A stretch of 33,229 bases of DNA, taken from NCBI GenBank assembly GCA_031271905.1, contig JAISUT010000038.1, positions 1-33,229 of the forward strand. Reading direction: 5' to 3'. The notes beneath the pieces were generated by a model. The model saw only the letters and a list, made by a program, of their open reading frames with translations. It had not been told where the DNA came from and did no database searches. Position 1 is the first letter of the stretch; every line of letters begins with the position of its first letter. The DNA comes from Acidobacteriota bacterium (GTDB lineage: Bacteria; Acidobacteriota; UBA6911). Shown here one piece after another: positions 17,491-25,378 of the stretch. Position numbers and translations under genes: made by a program.

Positions 17491-17542
17491 CACGGGCGGG
17501 CGCGGATGACTTCGCGGGGAGTTCCGCCCGCGCCCGCCCGTG
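17491..17542. other. Strong hairpin between the anti-sigma gene and the ABC genes
   Basis: A perfect 15-bp inverted repeat (CACGGGCGGGCGCGG at 17491-17505 and its complement at 17528-17542) surrounds a 22-nt loop. No T-run follows on the minus strand, so it is not a classical terminator. It may stabilise or attenuate the mRNA between the regulatory and transport genes. Confidence 0.6.
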
Positions 17543-17572
17543 CCCCCCGCCGGCGGCAAAACCGGCCGACGG

Positions 17573-20017
17573 CTACCTTCGCCCCATCAGCGCGAGGTCC
17601 AGGAGGACGCCGGACATTCTAGCACGGCTGACGGCCCGTATCTCCTCCGGAGCCGCGGCAAAGACCGCCAACACCGGCTCGCGCCGCTCCAGCGCCTCGG
17701 CCAGCGCCGGGTTTTCCGCGAACCGCGCGACTTCCGCGAACGCCCCCTTGGCGTCGAACCAGGCGAATCCCGCCGGATGCAGGCCCATCGCCGCCGGGAA
17801 CAGGCGTTGGAAATCCGAGGAGCGCACGAGCGCGCCGCCGCCGTCCCGCGCCGAGATCGCCCGCAGCGCGCCGCCGCGCGAGGCCGCCGCGACCATGTAG
17901 CCCCGGTCGTAAGTCCAGACCGCCCCCAGCGGCGAGCCTTCCGTCTTCAGCGAGCTCCAGACGCGGCCGTCGATGCGCTCCTGCCCGAAGACCATCCCGC
18001 CTCGGGAACCGCCCGCCTCCGCCTGGGCGTTGAGCCCCTGCGCCATCCTCGCGATGGCGGCGTCCAGCGCGGCGGGGTCGGCGACCGACGCCGTGAACAC
18101 CCACTCGGGGCCCGAGGTCGAGACGCCTTCCAGCCCGAAAGCGTATTCCACGCCCAAAGCCTCCGCGAAGTCGGCGGCGACGTTGACGCCGAGCCGCGCC
18201 TCCCGCCCAGCCAACCGCTCCGGGAGCGAGGGGTCCAGCTTGGAGAAATACCGCATCATCTCGTCGAACACCTGGCGCGGCTCGCGCGTGGAGACGTAGG
18301 ACGCCGCCAAAAGGTCTCGTGAGAGGTACTCCGCCGCCACCCCCGACCCGGCGTCCGCCAAAAGCGACGCCAGCCCCTGGCGCGGGCCGTCAAAGGCGAG
18401 CGTCAGCTCGTTCTCCTCGCCCCCCGCCGCCGCGCGTTGTTCAAGCATCAGGTGTTTCACTCCGGCGCCGGCGGCGCCGCCGGCGCCCTCGCCCGCCGCA
18501 CCCCCGTCAAACAGGCGGGCGACGTCCAGCGCGAGCAGCCAGCCCACCCCGCGCCCGTAGCGCTTGCGCAACGCCGCGACGAAAGGGTCGTCGGGCGCAG
18601 TCGCCGCGCCCTCGCCCAAAGAGGCGTTCAGGCGGGCGAGGTGCCCTGCGGAATCCGACACCGAGACCAGGTCGTCGCTCATGGCGTAATGCAGCCCCTT
18701 CGCGCCCAAACCGGCGAGCGCGCCTTCGAGCTCCGCCCTCCGCCCCGGCCTCACCTGCGCCAGGACGAACGGCATGGCCGACGGCTTCCCCGTGGCGCCG
18801 AAGACGACCTCGTCGCCCAGCAGGTGGGCGATGTCGTGGACGCGCCCGAGGAGCGCGCGCAGGTCCTTGCCGCCCGCCGACTCCAGCCACGCACCGAAGG
18901 CGGGGTTCTCCGCCGCCTGCCGCCCCATCAGGGCGTCGGCGCCCGCCACGGTGTCGGCGATGTTGGGGATCGCGCCGTAGAACACGACGTCGGGCGGCAG
19001 TATCTCCAGCAGCAGCGACCGGGTGCGCAGCGGCTGCGAGGGGAGCGCGGCGAGCTGCCGCTCGACCTCCGCCAGAGAGGCGAGGATCGAAAGGTACTCG
19101 TCCGCGTCGGCGCTCCAAGAGAATGCGTCGCCGACCGGGCCCGCCAGCGCGGGGTCGGACGCCGACTGCCGCCCCGGCCCCAGCAATTCCTTGCGCCCGG
19201 CGCGCTCGACCGCCACCGTCCCTTCCGCCACGGCGACGCGCGAGCCGCCGAGCCCCGCCGAGACGGCGAACACCGTCCCGCGCACCGACGCCACGGCGTC
19301 GCGCGTCTCGACGCGCAGGCCGCCCCAGCGCCCCTGCTTGGCGGCCTGGACGAGCACGTCGCCGCCGCCCAGGCGCACCGACTTGCCGCCCCACGCCGCG
19401 TGGAGCGCCAGCTCCGTGCGCTCGTTGAGCTCCACCCGGGAGCCGTCCCCGAGCCGCAGGACCGCCCGCGAGCCGGGGCCGGTGCGCACCGCCTGCCCCT
19501 CGCCGACCGCGTCTCCCGGATGCAACGCCCCCGCCGAGACGAGGAAGAGCTGCCCCTGCACGGCGTCCACCGTGGCGCGCGGGCCCCAGGTCAGCGCCGT
19601 GCCCAAACGGTCGCGCCCCGCGTAGGACAGGGCGACCAGCAGGGCGATGGCCGCCGCCCACGCCAGCCAGTGCGCCGCGCGGGGATGGCGGCGCGTCGGC
19701 GCGAAGGGGATCGCAGACGCAGGTTCCGTCCCCGCCCCGTCGCGCCGCCGTGCCAACGCGCGGCGGCATTGCGGGCAACGCCCCAGGTGGTCTTCCAGCA
19801 GGAGGCGGGCGGCTTCGTCCAAACGCCCTCCGAGGTAGCCGTCGAACTGCGCCTGGAACCTCCGGCAGAGCGCGTCCCCGATGGCGCCTCCCGCCTGCCC
19901 CCCCTGCGGCAGGTCGAGTTTGGACAACACGCGGCCGCCCGCGCGGGCGACCTCCCCGTCGGGGGCGTTTTCGTTCTTCATGGCTTCCAACGCCATTTCC
20001 AATTTGTCGTCAGTCAT
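17573..20017 (-). CDS. Zinc-finger anti-sigma / FecR-domain protein with long periplasmic C-terminal part
   Basis: 814 residues. The N-terminal cytoplasmic part has an anti-sigma zinc finger: Cys51, then DHLGRCPQC (His77, Cys81, Cys84). A single membrane helix spans about 116-133. A FecR-type domain follows (about 140-290: VDAVQGQLFLVSAG, RLGDGSRVELNERTEL, VASVRGTVFAVSA). The remaining about 500 residues are presumably periplasmic and resemble DUF3352-type proteins, with helical and beta segments but no catalytic motif I recognise. GGAGGT lies 6 nt before the ATG. The gene follows the ECF sigma factor by 66 bp. By position and domains it should hold that sigma factor inactive and release it on an envelope signal sensed by the large outer part. 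The fusion is unusually long for an anti-sigma. Confidence 0.85.
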   Translation of the reverse strand: MTDDKLEMALEAMKNENAPDGEVARAGGRVLSKLDLPQGGQAGGAIGDALCRRFQAQFDGYLGGRLDEAARLLLEDHLGRCPQCRRALARRRDGAGTEPASAIPFAPTRRHPRAAHWLAWAAAIALLVALSYAGRDRLGTALTWGPRATVDAVQGQLFLVSAGALHPGDAVGEGQAVRTGPGSRAVLRLGDGSRVELNERTELALHAAWGGKSVRLGGGDVLVQAAKQGRWGGLRVETRDAVASVRGTVFAVSAGLGGSRVAVAEGTVAVERAGRKELLGPGRQSASDPALAGPVGDAFSWSADADEYLSILASLAEVERQLAALPSQPLRTRSLLLEILPPDVVFYGAIPNIADTVAGADALMGRQAAENPAFGAWLESAGGKDLRALLGRVHDIAHLLGDEVVFGATGKPSAMPFVLAQVRPGRRAELEGALAGLGAKGLHYAMSDDLVSVSDSAGHLARLNASLGEGAATAPDDPFVAALRKRYGRGVGWLLALDVARLFDGGAAGEGAGGAAGAGVKHLMLEQRAAAGGEENELTLAFDGPRQGLASLLADAGSGVAAEYLSRDLLAASYVSTREPRQVFDEMMRYFSKLDPSLPERLAGREARLGVNVAADFAEALGVEYAFGLEGVSTSGPEWVFTASVADPAALDAAIARMAQGLNAQAEAGGSRGGMVFGQERIDGRVWSSLKTEGSPLGAVWTYDRGYMVAAASRGGALRAISARDGGGALVRSSDFQRLFPAAMGLHPAGFAWFDAKGAFAEVARFAENPALAEALERREPVLAVFAAAPEEIRAVSRARMSGVLLDLALMGRR

Positions 20018-20083
20018 GTCGCGTACCTCCGATGTCGCGGGCGCGCCTGCGCCCCCGCGACCGTCTGATCAAATGCAACTTCC

Positions 20084-20659
20084 CTACCGGTCCATCTCCT
20101 CTTGCAACGTCTGGCGGATGCGGTGCAGCCGGACGGCGACGTTGTTCTTCTCCAACCCGAAGAGCCCGGACAGCTCCTCGTTGGAAAACCCCTCGACGAA
20201 GCGCAGCAGGAACAGCTCCGCGTCTTGCGGCGGCAGCGTCGCCAGCGCCCGGCGCAGGCGCTCCTTCAAAAGCGTCTCGGGCTTCTGCACCAGGTGCGGC
20301 TTGGCTGTGTCGATGGGGACTTCGGCGCGGGTGGAGCGGCGGCGCAGGACGTCGATGGCGGCGTTGGCGGCCGCGCGCCGGATATAGGCGGCTTCCGCCT
20401 GGGCGTCGCCCAGGCGCGGCCGCCCCCCTTGGGACAGGAGGCGGAGGAACACGGTCTGCAGGACGTCCTCGGCGTCCGAGGCGTTCCCCGTGATCCGGAA
20501 GGCGGAGCGGTACACGTCCGCATGATGGCGCTCGTACAGTTCGAGGGATTCCGTCGTCGAGGGCATGGCGTCCCGCGCGCCGGGCGGAAAACCCGCCGCC
20601 GCGTCGCCGTCGCCCCCCTGGGCGGCGAGGCCGCCCTTGACCCTTGCCATCATCTCCAT
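20084..20659 (-). CDS. ECF-type RNA polymerase sigma factor
   Basis: A sigma-70 family protein of about 191 residues with only regions 2 and 4. Region 2 is YERHHADVYRSAFRITGN followed by SDAEDVLQTVFLRLL; region 4 is LPPQDAELFLLRFVEGFSN with a helix-turn-helix (EELSGLFGLEKNNVAVRLHR). The start is uncertain: ATGs at 20659, 20653, 20650 and 20566 are in frame; the first follows GGGAGGGGGG closely. It is followed by a zinc-finger anti-sigma gene and the ABC cluster, which are its likely targets together with its own promoter. The family assignment is firm; the inducing signal is unknown. Confidence 0.92.
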   Translation of the reverse strand: MEMMARVKGGLAAQGGDGDAAAGFPPGARDAMPSTTESLELYERHHADVYRSAFRITGNASDAEDVLQTVFLRLLSQGGRPRLGDAQAEAAYIRRAAANAAIDVLRRRSTRAEVPIDTAKPHLVQKPETLLKERLRRALATLPPQDAELFLLRFVEGFSNEELSGLFGLEKNNVAVRLHRIRQTLQEEMDR

Positions 20660-20717
20660 GCCCCCCTCCCACAACCGATACAGACGCGCGAGGGCGGGCG
20701 TTATTACAAGGCGGCCG

Positions 20718-20752
20718 AAAAAAAATCCCCCGGGAGCCGTCGGCAGGCGCCC
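20718..20752 (-). terminator. Possible rho-independent terminator after the MetX-like gene
   Basis: On the minus strand GGGCGCC pairs with GGCTCCC (one mismatch) around a 7-nt loop, followed by GGGGGA and eight Ts (20718-20725). It lies just beyond repeat copy B. The stem is short and imperfect. Confidence 0.35.
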
Positions 20753-20756
20753 TTCA

Positions 20757-20878
20757 GGGAACCTCTGAAAAGCTCGCAGGCAAGGCGTCGCCGCAGGTCG
20801 AAAATGCCCATTCTCCTCGGCGAACCCCGCCTTTCGACCTGCGGCGCAACGCAGCGTCCGGTTTTTTCAGAGGCTCCC
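20757..20878. repeat. Interspersed inverted-repeat element, full copy B (122 bp)
   Basis: The left end GGGAACCTCTGAAAA mirrors the right end TTTTTTCAGAGGCTCCC. Inside, GCCGCAGGTCGAAA and TTTCGACCTGCGGC form a perfect 14-bp inverted pair around a centre of about 27 nt containing CTCCTCGGCGAAC. It matches copy A in length and order. Its right end is 1 bp from the stop codon of the MetX-like gene (20880). Confidence 0.85.
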
Positions 20879-20879
20879 C

Positions 20880-21935
20880 TCAATCGGCCAGGAACTTCAT
20901 CAACGCCGCGCCCATGCCGCCGTCCTGGCAGTAGTGGACGCTGTGGCCGCAGTCGCCTTCATAGATGAAGGGCACGACGCCCAGGCGCCGCGCGAACTCC
21001 AGCGCCGGGCCGGGGGTCACCGTGTGGTCGGTCTTGGAGACGGCGATGAACATCTCCGCCTTCACCTTCCCGGCGTCGTCGGCGACGTCCAGCGCCATCA
21101 TCGCCTCCGCCTGGCGTATCTTGTCGTTGGCGTCGGGGCCGGAGTAGGCGTCGCGGCTCTTGGCGATCTCCGCGAACAGTTGCTCCCGCGTCGTGTGCGC
21201 GTTGTAGTAGTCGGGCGAGGTCAGTATGAGCGCGCCGATCTCGTACTCGAACTCCGTCGCCGGGTTCTCGGTGTAGTCGCCCCCGTTCCAGCGCCGGTCG
21301 TTCTTGATGGCGTCGATCTGCGTCTGCCACAGCAGCATGTCGTAGGGGGCGAGGCGCGGCGAGCCGACCAGCGCCACGGCCTTGTCCATGAAGCCGGGGT
21401 AGGCCGTCGCCCACTGGAACGCCTGCATCCCGCCCATGCTGGTCCCCATGACCGCCTTGATGTGCGTGATGCCCAGCACGCGCGTGAGCAGGCGGTGCTG
21501 GCTCTCGACCATGTCGCGCACCGTGATCTTGGGGAAGCGCATCCTCGGCTGCAGGCGGCTGTTGGAGGGGGAGGAGGAGACGCCGTTGGACAAGGCGTCC
21601 ACGGTGATCACGTAGAAGCCCGCCGCCACCAGCCCCGCCACGCCCCCTTCCATCTGCTCGGTGCGCCCGTTGGCCCAGGTGGGCTGGAGGATGACGTTCG
21701 ACTTGTCCGCGTTCGGCGCGCCGTAGGCGCGGTAGCCCACGCGGCATTCCTTCAGGACTTCGCCGGAGGCCAGCTCCAAGTCGCCGATGTCGCCGAAAAG
21801 CTGCCCGGCGCGCGCGGGCGCGGCGCCGGGCAGCGCCAGCGCCAGCACGAAGAAAAACGCCGCCCGCCAAGGACGGCGGGCGGCGCCATCGGCCGTATTT
21901 CGCATTCCATGTACTCCAGCATGCATTCCAGGCAT
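20880..21935 (-). CDS. Exported alpha/beta hydrolase of the homoserine O-acetyltransferase (MetX-like) family
   Basis: 351 residues with an N-terminal signal peptide (RRPWRAAFFFVLALALPGAA, then PARA-GQ). The MetX-like alpha/beta-hydrolase fold follows: YGAPNADKSNVILQPTW, oxyanion/nucleophile elbow VMGTSMGGMQAF (Ser166), Asp in VSKTDHTVTPG and His in GDCGHSVHY. The catalytic triad is complete. AAGGAGGT about 7 nt upstream supports the ATG at 21935; a later ATG at 21905 would also give a signal peptide. True MetX enzymes are cytoplasmic and use acetyl-CoA, which is absent outside the inner membrane, so an esterase-like hydrolase of unknown substrate is more likely. It follows the PiT transporter by 98 bp. 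Confidence 0.88.
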   Translation of the reverse strand: MPGMHAGVHGMRNTADGAARRPWRAAFFFVLALALPGAAPARAGQLFGDIGDLELASGEVLKECRVGYRAYGAPNADKSNVILQPTWANGRTEQMEGGVAGLVAAGFYVITVDALSNGVSSSPSNSRLQPRMRFPKITVRDMVESQHRLLTRVLGITHIKAVMGTSMGGMQAFQWATAYPGFMDKAVALVGSPRLAPYDMLLWQTQIDAIKNDRRWNGGDYTENPATEFEYEIGALILTSPDYYNAHTTREQLFAEIAKSRDAYSGPDANDKIRQAEAMMALDVADDAGKVKAEMFIAVSKTDHTVTPGPALEFARRLGVVPFIYEGDCGHSVHYCQDGGMGAALMKFLAD

Positions 21936-21952
21936 AAGGGAACCTCCTTGGC

Positions 21953-21989
21953 GAAGACGTAACCGCACTTCGGGAAGACGTAACCGCAC
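21953..21989 (-). repeat. 16-bp direct repeat with 21-bp period upstream of the MetX-like gene
   Basis: GAAGACGTAACCGCAC occurs at 21953-21968 and again at 21974-21989, just before the ribosome site of the MetX-like gene. A 21-bp period puts both copies on the same DNA face, as expected for a two-site operator. A short in-frame duplication in a leader peptide is the alternative. Confidence 0.55.
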
Positions 21990-22033
21990 ACGACGGCGCC
22001 CCGCCCCGCGCGGGCTCAAGCCCACGACCGGGC

Positions 22034-23053
22034 CTACCGGTGCATCAGCGCGCGGCAGGCGAGCTCCAGCAGGGCCCCGAAGAAGGCTGCGCACGGGATG
22101 GTCAGCACCCACGCCCAGACGATGTTGCGCGCCACGCCCCAGCGCACGGCCGAGAGCCGCTGCATGGAGCCCACGCCGACGATCGCCCCGGTGATGGTGT
22201 GCGTGGTGCTGAGGGGGATGCCGAAAAGGGAGAGCGCCACGATGGTGGCGCCGCCGCCGGTCTCCGCGCAGAAGCCCCCCACGGGCTGGAGCTTGGTCAG
22301 GCGCAGCCCCAAAGTCCTCACGATGCGCCATCCGCCGAAGTAGGTACCTGCGGCGATGGCGATGGGGCAGGAGAGCTTCACCCAAAGCGGCATGGCGTCG
22401 TCCCTGCCGACGAACCCCGTGGAGATCAGGAGCATCAGGATGATGCCCATGGTCTTTTGCGCGTCGTTCATCCCGTGGCTGAAGCTGAAGATGGCGGAGG
22501 ACAGGAGCTGCCCACGGCGAAAGAGGTGGTCCACCTTGCGCGGCGAGGATTTTCGGAAGACGTGGCAGACCAGCATCATCATCAGGCGGCCGAGGACGAA
22601 GCCGACGATCGGCGCGAGGACGATGTAGGGGAGCACCTTGAGCAGCAACCCCTCCTTGAACTGTATCGCGCCCCAGCCGAACCGGGTGACCGCCGCCCCT
22701 ACGAGCCCGCCGATGAGCGCGTGGGACGAGCTGCTCGGCATGCCGAAGAACCAGGTGATGAGGTTCCAGATGATCGCGCCCAGGAGCCCCGCCAGCACCA
22801 TGTATATGGCGTCGCCTTCATCAAGGATGTGCGGATAGACGATCCCCTTGCCGATGGTCGCCGCCACATGCGTCTCGGTGAACGCCGCCCCCAGGTTGCA
22901 GACGGCGGCCAGCAGCACCGCCGCGCGGGGCGAGAGCACCCGCGTCGCCACGACCGTGGCGATGGAGTTTGCCGAATCGTGGAATCCGTTGAGGAAATCA
23001 AAGGCGAGCGCGATGATCACGCCCAGGATGACGACCAGAAGCAGACTGTCCAT
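22034..23053 (-). CDS. pitA: Inorganic phosphate transporter, PiT family
   Basis: A 339-residue inner-membrane transporter of the PiT/PHO-4 family, which takes up metal-phosphate with protons or sodium. The duplicated family signatures are present: NGFHDSANSIATVVATRVLS near the N-terminus and SHGMNDAQKTMG in the second half. WFFGMPSSSSHALIGGLVG and GIPLSTTHTITGAIVGVG are the paired loop motifs. About ten hydrophobic segments are seen. A GGTGAA lies just before the ATG. No PhoU-like (DUF47) partner gene is adjacent, although many PiT genes have one. The exported MetX-like gene follows downstream. Confidence 0.94.
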   Translation of the reverse strand: MDSLLLVVILGVIIALAFDFLNGFHDSANSIATVVATRVLSPRAAVLLAAVCNLGAAFTETHVAATIGKGIVYPHILDEGDAIYMVLAGLLGAIIWNLITWFFGMPSSSSHALIGGLVGAAVTRFGWGAIQFKEGLLLKVLPYIVLAPIVGFVLGRLMMMLVCHVFRKSSPRKVDHLFRRGQLLSSAIFSFSHGMNDAQKTMGIILMLLISTGFVGRDDAMPLWVKLSCPIAIAAGTYFGGWRIVRTLGLRLTKLQPVGGFCAETGGGATIVALSLFGIPLSTTHTITGAIVGVGSMQRLSAVRWGVARNIVWAWVLTIPCAAFFGALLELACRALMHR

Positions 23054-23074
23054 TTCACCTTACTGTCTTCCTTG

Positions 23075-23113
23075 CATGCCGGGGCGGAGCCGCCTGCGCC
23101 CCCGTCCGGCATG
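23075..23113. other. Inverted repeat in the PiT leader
   Basis: CATGCCGG (23075-23082) and CCGGCATG (23106-23113) are perfect complements around a G/C-rich loop with further partial pairing. It is about 20 nt before the PiT start on the minus strand. A leader hairpin is possible; no T-run follows. Confidence 0.4.
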
Positions 23114-23181
23114 GAGGTTTTACACCATGTCCCGCCTGTCGCGGATTGCCGTCCGGGCGTTGGGCGGAAAACCCGGATGCC

Positions 23182-23207
23182 GCCCGCAAGCCTCCGGCGG
23201 GCTTTTT
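23182..23207 (+). terminator. Terminator-like hairpin in the GT4-PiT spacer
   Basis: GCCCGC (23182-23187) and GCGGGC (23197-23202) enclose a 9-nt loop and are followed by five Ts on the plus strand. No plus-strand gene lies upstream, so its role is unclear. On the minus strand the stem lies about 80 nt after the glycosyltransferase stop without a T-run. Confidence 0.35.
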
Positions 23208-23282
23208 CGATATCCCCTTTCGTAATCCGTGGCAATTTATACCAAATCGGACGCCCCCCGTCCCCCCGAAAATCGGAGAAAT

Positions 23283-24374
23283 TTAACCTGCGGCCACCCG
23301 CCCGCCGAAGAGCCCGCGATAGACGGCGTTGAGCCCCTCGGCCTCCCTCTGGATGGAGAAGGACTCGCACGCCCTCCGGCGCGCCGCCGCCCCCATCCGC
23401 TCCAGGGTCCCCGGCGAGGAGAGCAGCCGCTCGCAGGCGTCGCGCAGCGCCTCCACGACCTCCCCGGAGGGGGCGCAGGGGATGAGGATCCCGTCCACGC
23501 CGTCGCGCACGAGCAGGTCGAACGCCCCGGTCCGCGTGGCGACCACGGGGGTGCCGCTGGACATCGCCTCCAGGGCGGTGAGCCCGAACCCCTCGTTGCG
23601 CGGGACGGCGACCGCGAGCGAGACGCGGCGGAGCCATGCGCGCACCTCCCCGGCGGGCACCTTCCCCAGCCAGAGGAAGCGCCCCTCCAACCCCCTCCCC
23701 CGTATCTTCCCCTTCAGCCGCGCCTCGAACGCGCGGTGCTCCGGCGTCACCTCCCCCGTGAGGACGGCGGTGACGTCCGGGTGGCGCGGCAAGACCTCGC
23801 ACAGCGCATCGACGAACTCCTCCACCCCCTTCTGCGGACGGACGCGCCCGAAGATGCCCACGCCGCGCCTCCCCGGCGCGCCGCACCCCGCCCATTCCCG
23901 CCCCCGGTCGCCGGAGGGGCGGTAGGCGTCCGTGTCAACCCCGTGCGGCACGATGGCGGCGACGGGGCGGCTCAAGAAGGACGCCGAGCGCGGCGAGGTC
24001 GAGACCAGGGCGTCCATCCGGGAGTACAGGAAGCGGGTCCACGCCGAATGGCGGCGCTGCGCGACCGAGGTGAACACCAAAAGCAATTTCCTGCGGAAGG
24101 CGCGGCGCAACAGGAGCCCGACCAGCATCTCGACGTTGCGGCGCGCATGGAAGATGCGCCAGCGCCCGTCCGGCAGGGGGCGTGCGGTCAGCCGGAGCAG
24201 CTCCCCCCAGCCGATCGACGGGACGTCGATCCCCAGCGCCGCGCCGAGCGGGCGGCTGATCTGGGCGAAGCCGAAATCCTTCGCCTGGTGCGGGACGACG
24301 GCGGCGGCGGCGGCGGTCACGCCGGAGAAGCGATGGTTGAAATTGGGGATGACGACTTCGATCTCCCGCCGCAT
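23283..24374 (-). CDS. GT4-family glycosyltransferase
   Basis: A 363-residue GT-B fold enzyme. The C-terminal donor-binding half has GIFGRVRPQKGVEEFVDA, LTGE and the EX7E motif EGFGLTALE, then SSGTPVVAT and GILIPCAPSGEVVEAL. The N-terminal half includes IFHARRNVEMLVGLLLRRAF and IVPHGVDTDAYRP. The closest general resemblance is to lipopolysaccharide- or glycan-modifying GT4 enzymes using nucleotide sugars at the cytoplasmic face. It is divergent from the DUF3108 operon, and its start lacks a clear ribosome site. The acceptor and donor cannot be assigned. Confidence 0.9.
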   Translation of the reverse strand: MRREIEVVIPNFNHRFSGVTAAAAAVVPHQAKDFGFAQISRPLGAALGIDVPSIGWGELLRLTARPLPDGRWRIFHARRNVEMLVGLLLRRAFRRKLLLVFTSVAQRRHSAWTRFLYSRMDALVSTSPRSASFLSRPVAAIVPHGVDTDAYRPSGDRGREWAGCGAPGRRGVGIFGRVRPQKGVEEFVDALCEVLPRHPDVTAVLTGEVTPEHRAFEARLKGKIRGRGLEGRFLWLGKVPAGEVRAWLRRVSLAVAVPRNEGFGLTALEAMSSGTPVVATRTGAFDLLVRDGVDGILIPCAPSGEVVEALRDACERLLSSPGTLERMGAAARRRACESFSIQREAEGLNAVYRGLFGGRVAAG

Positions 24375-24440
24375 GGCTACGCATGATAGCCCATCGGCGA
24401 GGCGCGGGGCACGTGAAAATCGCGAAAATATTCCCGCGTG

Positions 24441-24469
24441 TTCCCGCGCGGGCGTCCATGCCGTATAAT
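24441..24469 (+). promoter_or_regulatory. Promoter of the DUF3108-DUF4091 operon
   Basis: A perfect TATAAT (24464-24469) is preceded at 17 bp by a weak -35 TTCCCG (24441-24446). It is about 42 bp before the start codon at 24512. The perfect -10 is conspicuous in this GC-rich DNA. Confidence 0.6.
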
Positions 24470-24511
24470 GCGGCCTGCGACCACGACAGAGGAGGATGAG
24501 AAAGAGGTATC

Positions 24512-25378
24512 ATGCGCCCCACGGAACCATTCGCCGCCATCCCGCTCCTTCTCGCGCTCGCGCTCGCCCCGCCTGCGGCGCGCGCCGGGGACGCCCCCCC
24601 GTTCGACGCCACCCCGTTCGTCGGGGAGCGGCTGACCTACTCCGTCCGCTGGAACCCGCCCTGGTACATGTTCTTCCTCCCGGACATGGAGGCGGGGGAG
24701 TTGGAGCTGGAGCTCGCGGGGGTGGATCTGTATCGCGGCAAGCCCGCACTCAGGATAGACCTGCGCGCGCGGTCGAGCGGGGCGCTGGCGAAGCTGGCGA
24801 ACATGGCGGTGGACGACCGGTTCACGTTCTATTCCGATCCGGGGACGCTCTGCGCCGCAGGCGGGACGACCCGCATCCGCGAGGGGGGGCGCAAGCGCCT
24901 CCTGGAGCTGGAGTATTTCCAAGACGAGCGCAGGCTGCGCTTCCGTGCCACCGACGAGGCTGCGACGCCGCCCAAGTTGCAGCGGGACGTCACGAAAGAC
25001 GGCCTGCCGCCGTGCGTGCAGGATCCGTTCTCCGCCTCCTACCTCTACCGCACGCTGCCGCTCGGGCCCGGCTACGCCAAGCGGCTGGTCATCGGCAACG
25101 ACGACAAGGTCATGGAGGTAGACACCAGGATAGACGCCCGGGAGGAGGTCTCGACGCCCGCCGGGCGGTTCGCCGCATGGAAGGTCGGCACCGACGCGCT
25201 GAAGGGGGGGCTGTTCCGCGAAGGCGGGCAGTTCCACGTCTGGATCGCCGCCGACGGCAGCAGGGCGCCGGTGAAATTCGAGGCGAAGGTGCGGCTGGGC
25301 CACATCGTCGGGGTCTTGAAGGGCGACTCTAAAAAATCCGCAGGCGGCGGGGAGGGCGGCGGGGAGGGCCAAGAATGA
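24512..25378 (+). CDS. Exported DUF3108 protein
   Basis: 288 residues with a signal peptide (AIPLLLALALAPPAARA-GD). The DUF3108 pattern follows: FVGERLTYSVRWNP near the start of the mature chain, FYSDPGTLCA in the middle, and GGLFREGGQFHVWIAADGSR, PVKFEAKVRLGHIVGVL at the end. The family is a periplasmic beta-rich fold of unknown activity in Gram-negative-type bacteria. AGAGGT precedes the ATG by 5 nt. Its stop overlaps the start of the next gene (ATGA), so the two are co-translated and probably act together at the envelope. The Gly/Glu/Ser-rich last 17 residues look unstructured. Confidence 0.88.
   Translation: MRPTEPFAAIPLLLALALAPPAARAGDAPPFDATPFVGERLTYSVRWNPPWYMFFLPDMEAGELELELAGVDLYRGKPALRIDLRARSSGALAKLANMAVDDRFTFYSDPGTLCAAGGTTRIREGGRKRLLELEYFQDERRLRFRATDEAATPPKLQRDVTKDGLPPCVQDPFSASYLYRTLPLGPGYAKRLVIGNDDKVMEVDTRIDAREEVSTPAGRFAAWKVGTDALKGGLFREGGQFHVWIAADGSRAPVKFEAKVRLGHIVGVLKGDSKKSAGGGEGGGEGQE

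Noticed and set aside
20880-21935. Homoserine O-acetyltransferase for methionine synthesis
   Set aside because: The signal peptide makes a cytoplasmic biosynthetic role unlikely and no methionine genes are adjacent.
25325-25355. Possible fourth copy of the inverted-repeat element (CTCTAAAAAATCCGCAGGCG)
   Set aside because: Only a short resemblance to the left arm, inside the 3' end of the DUF3108 gene; too little to call.
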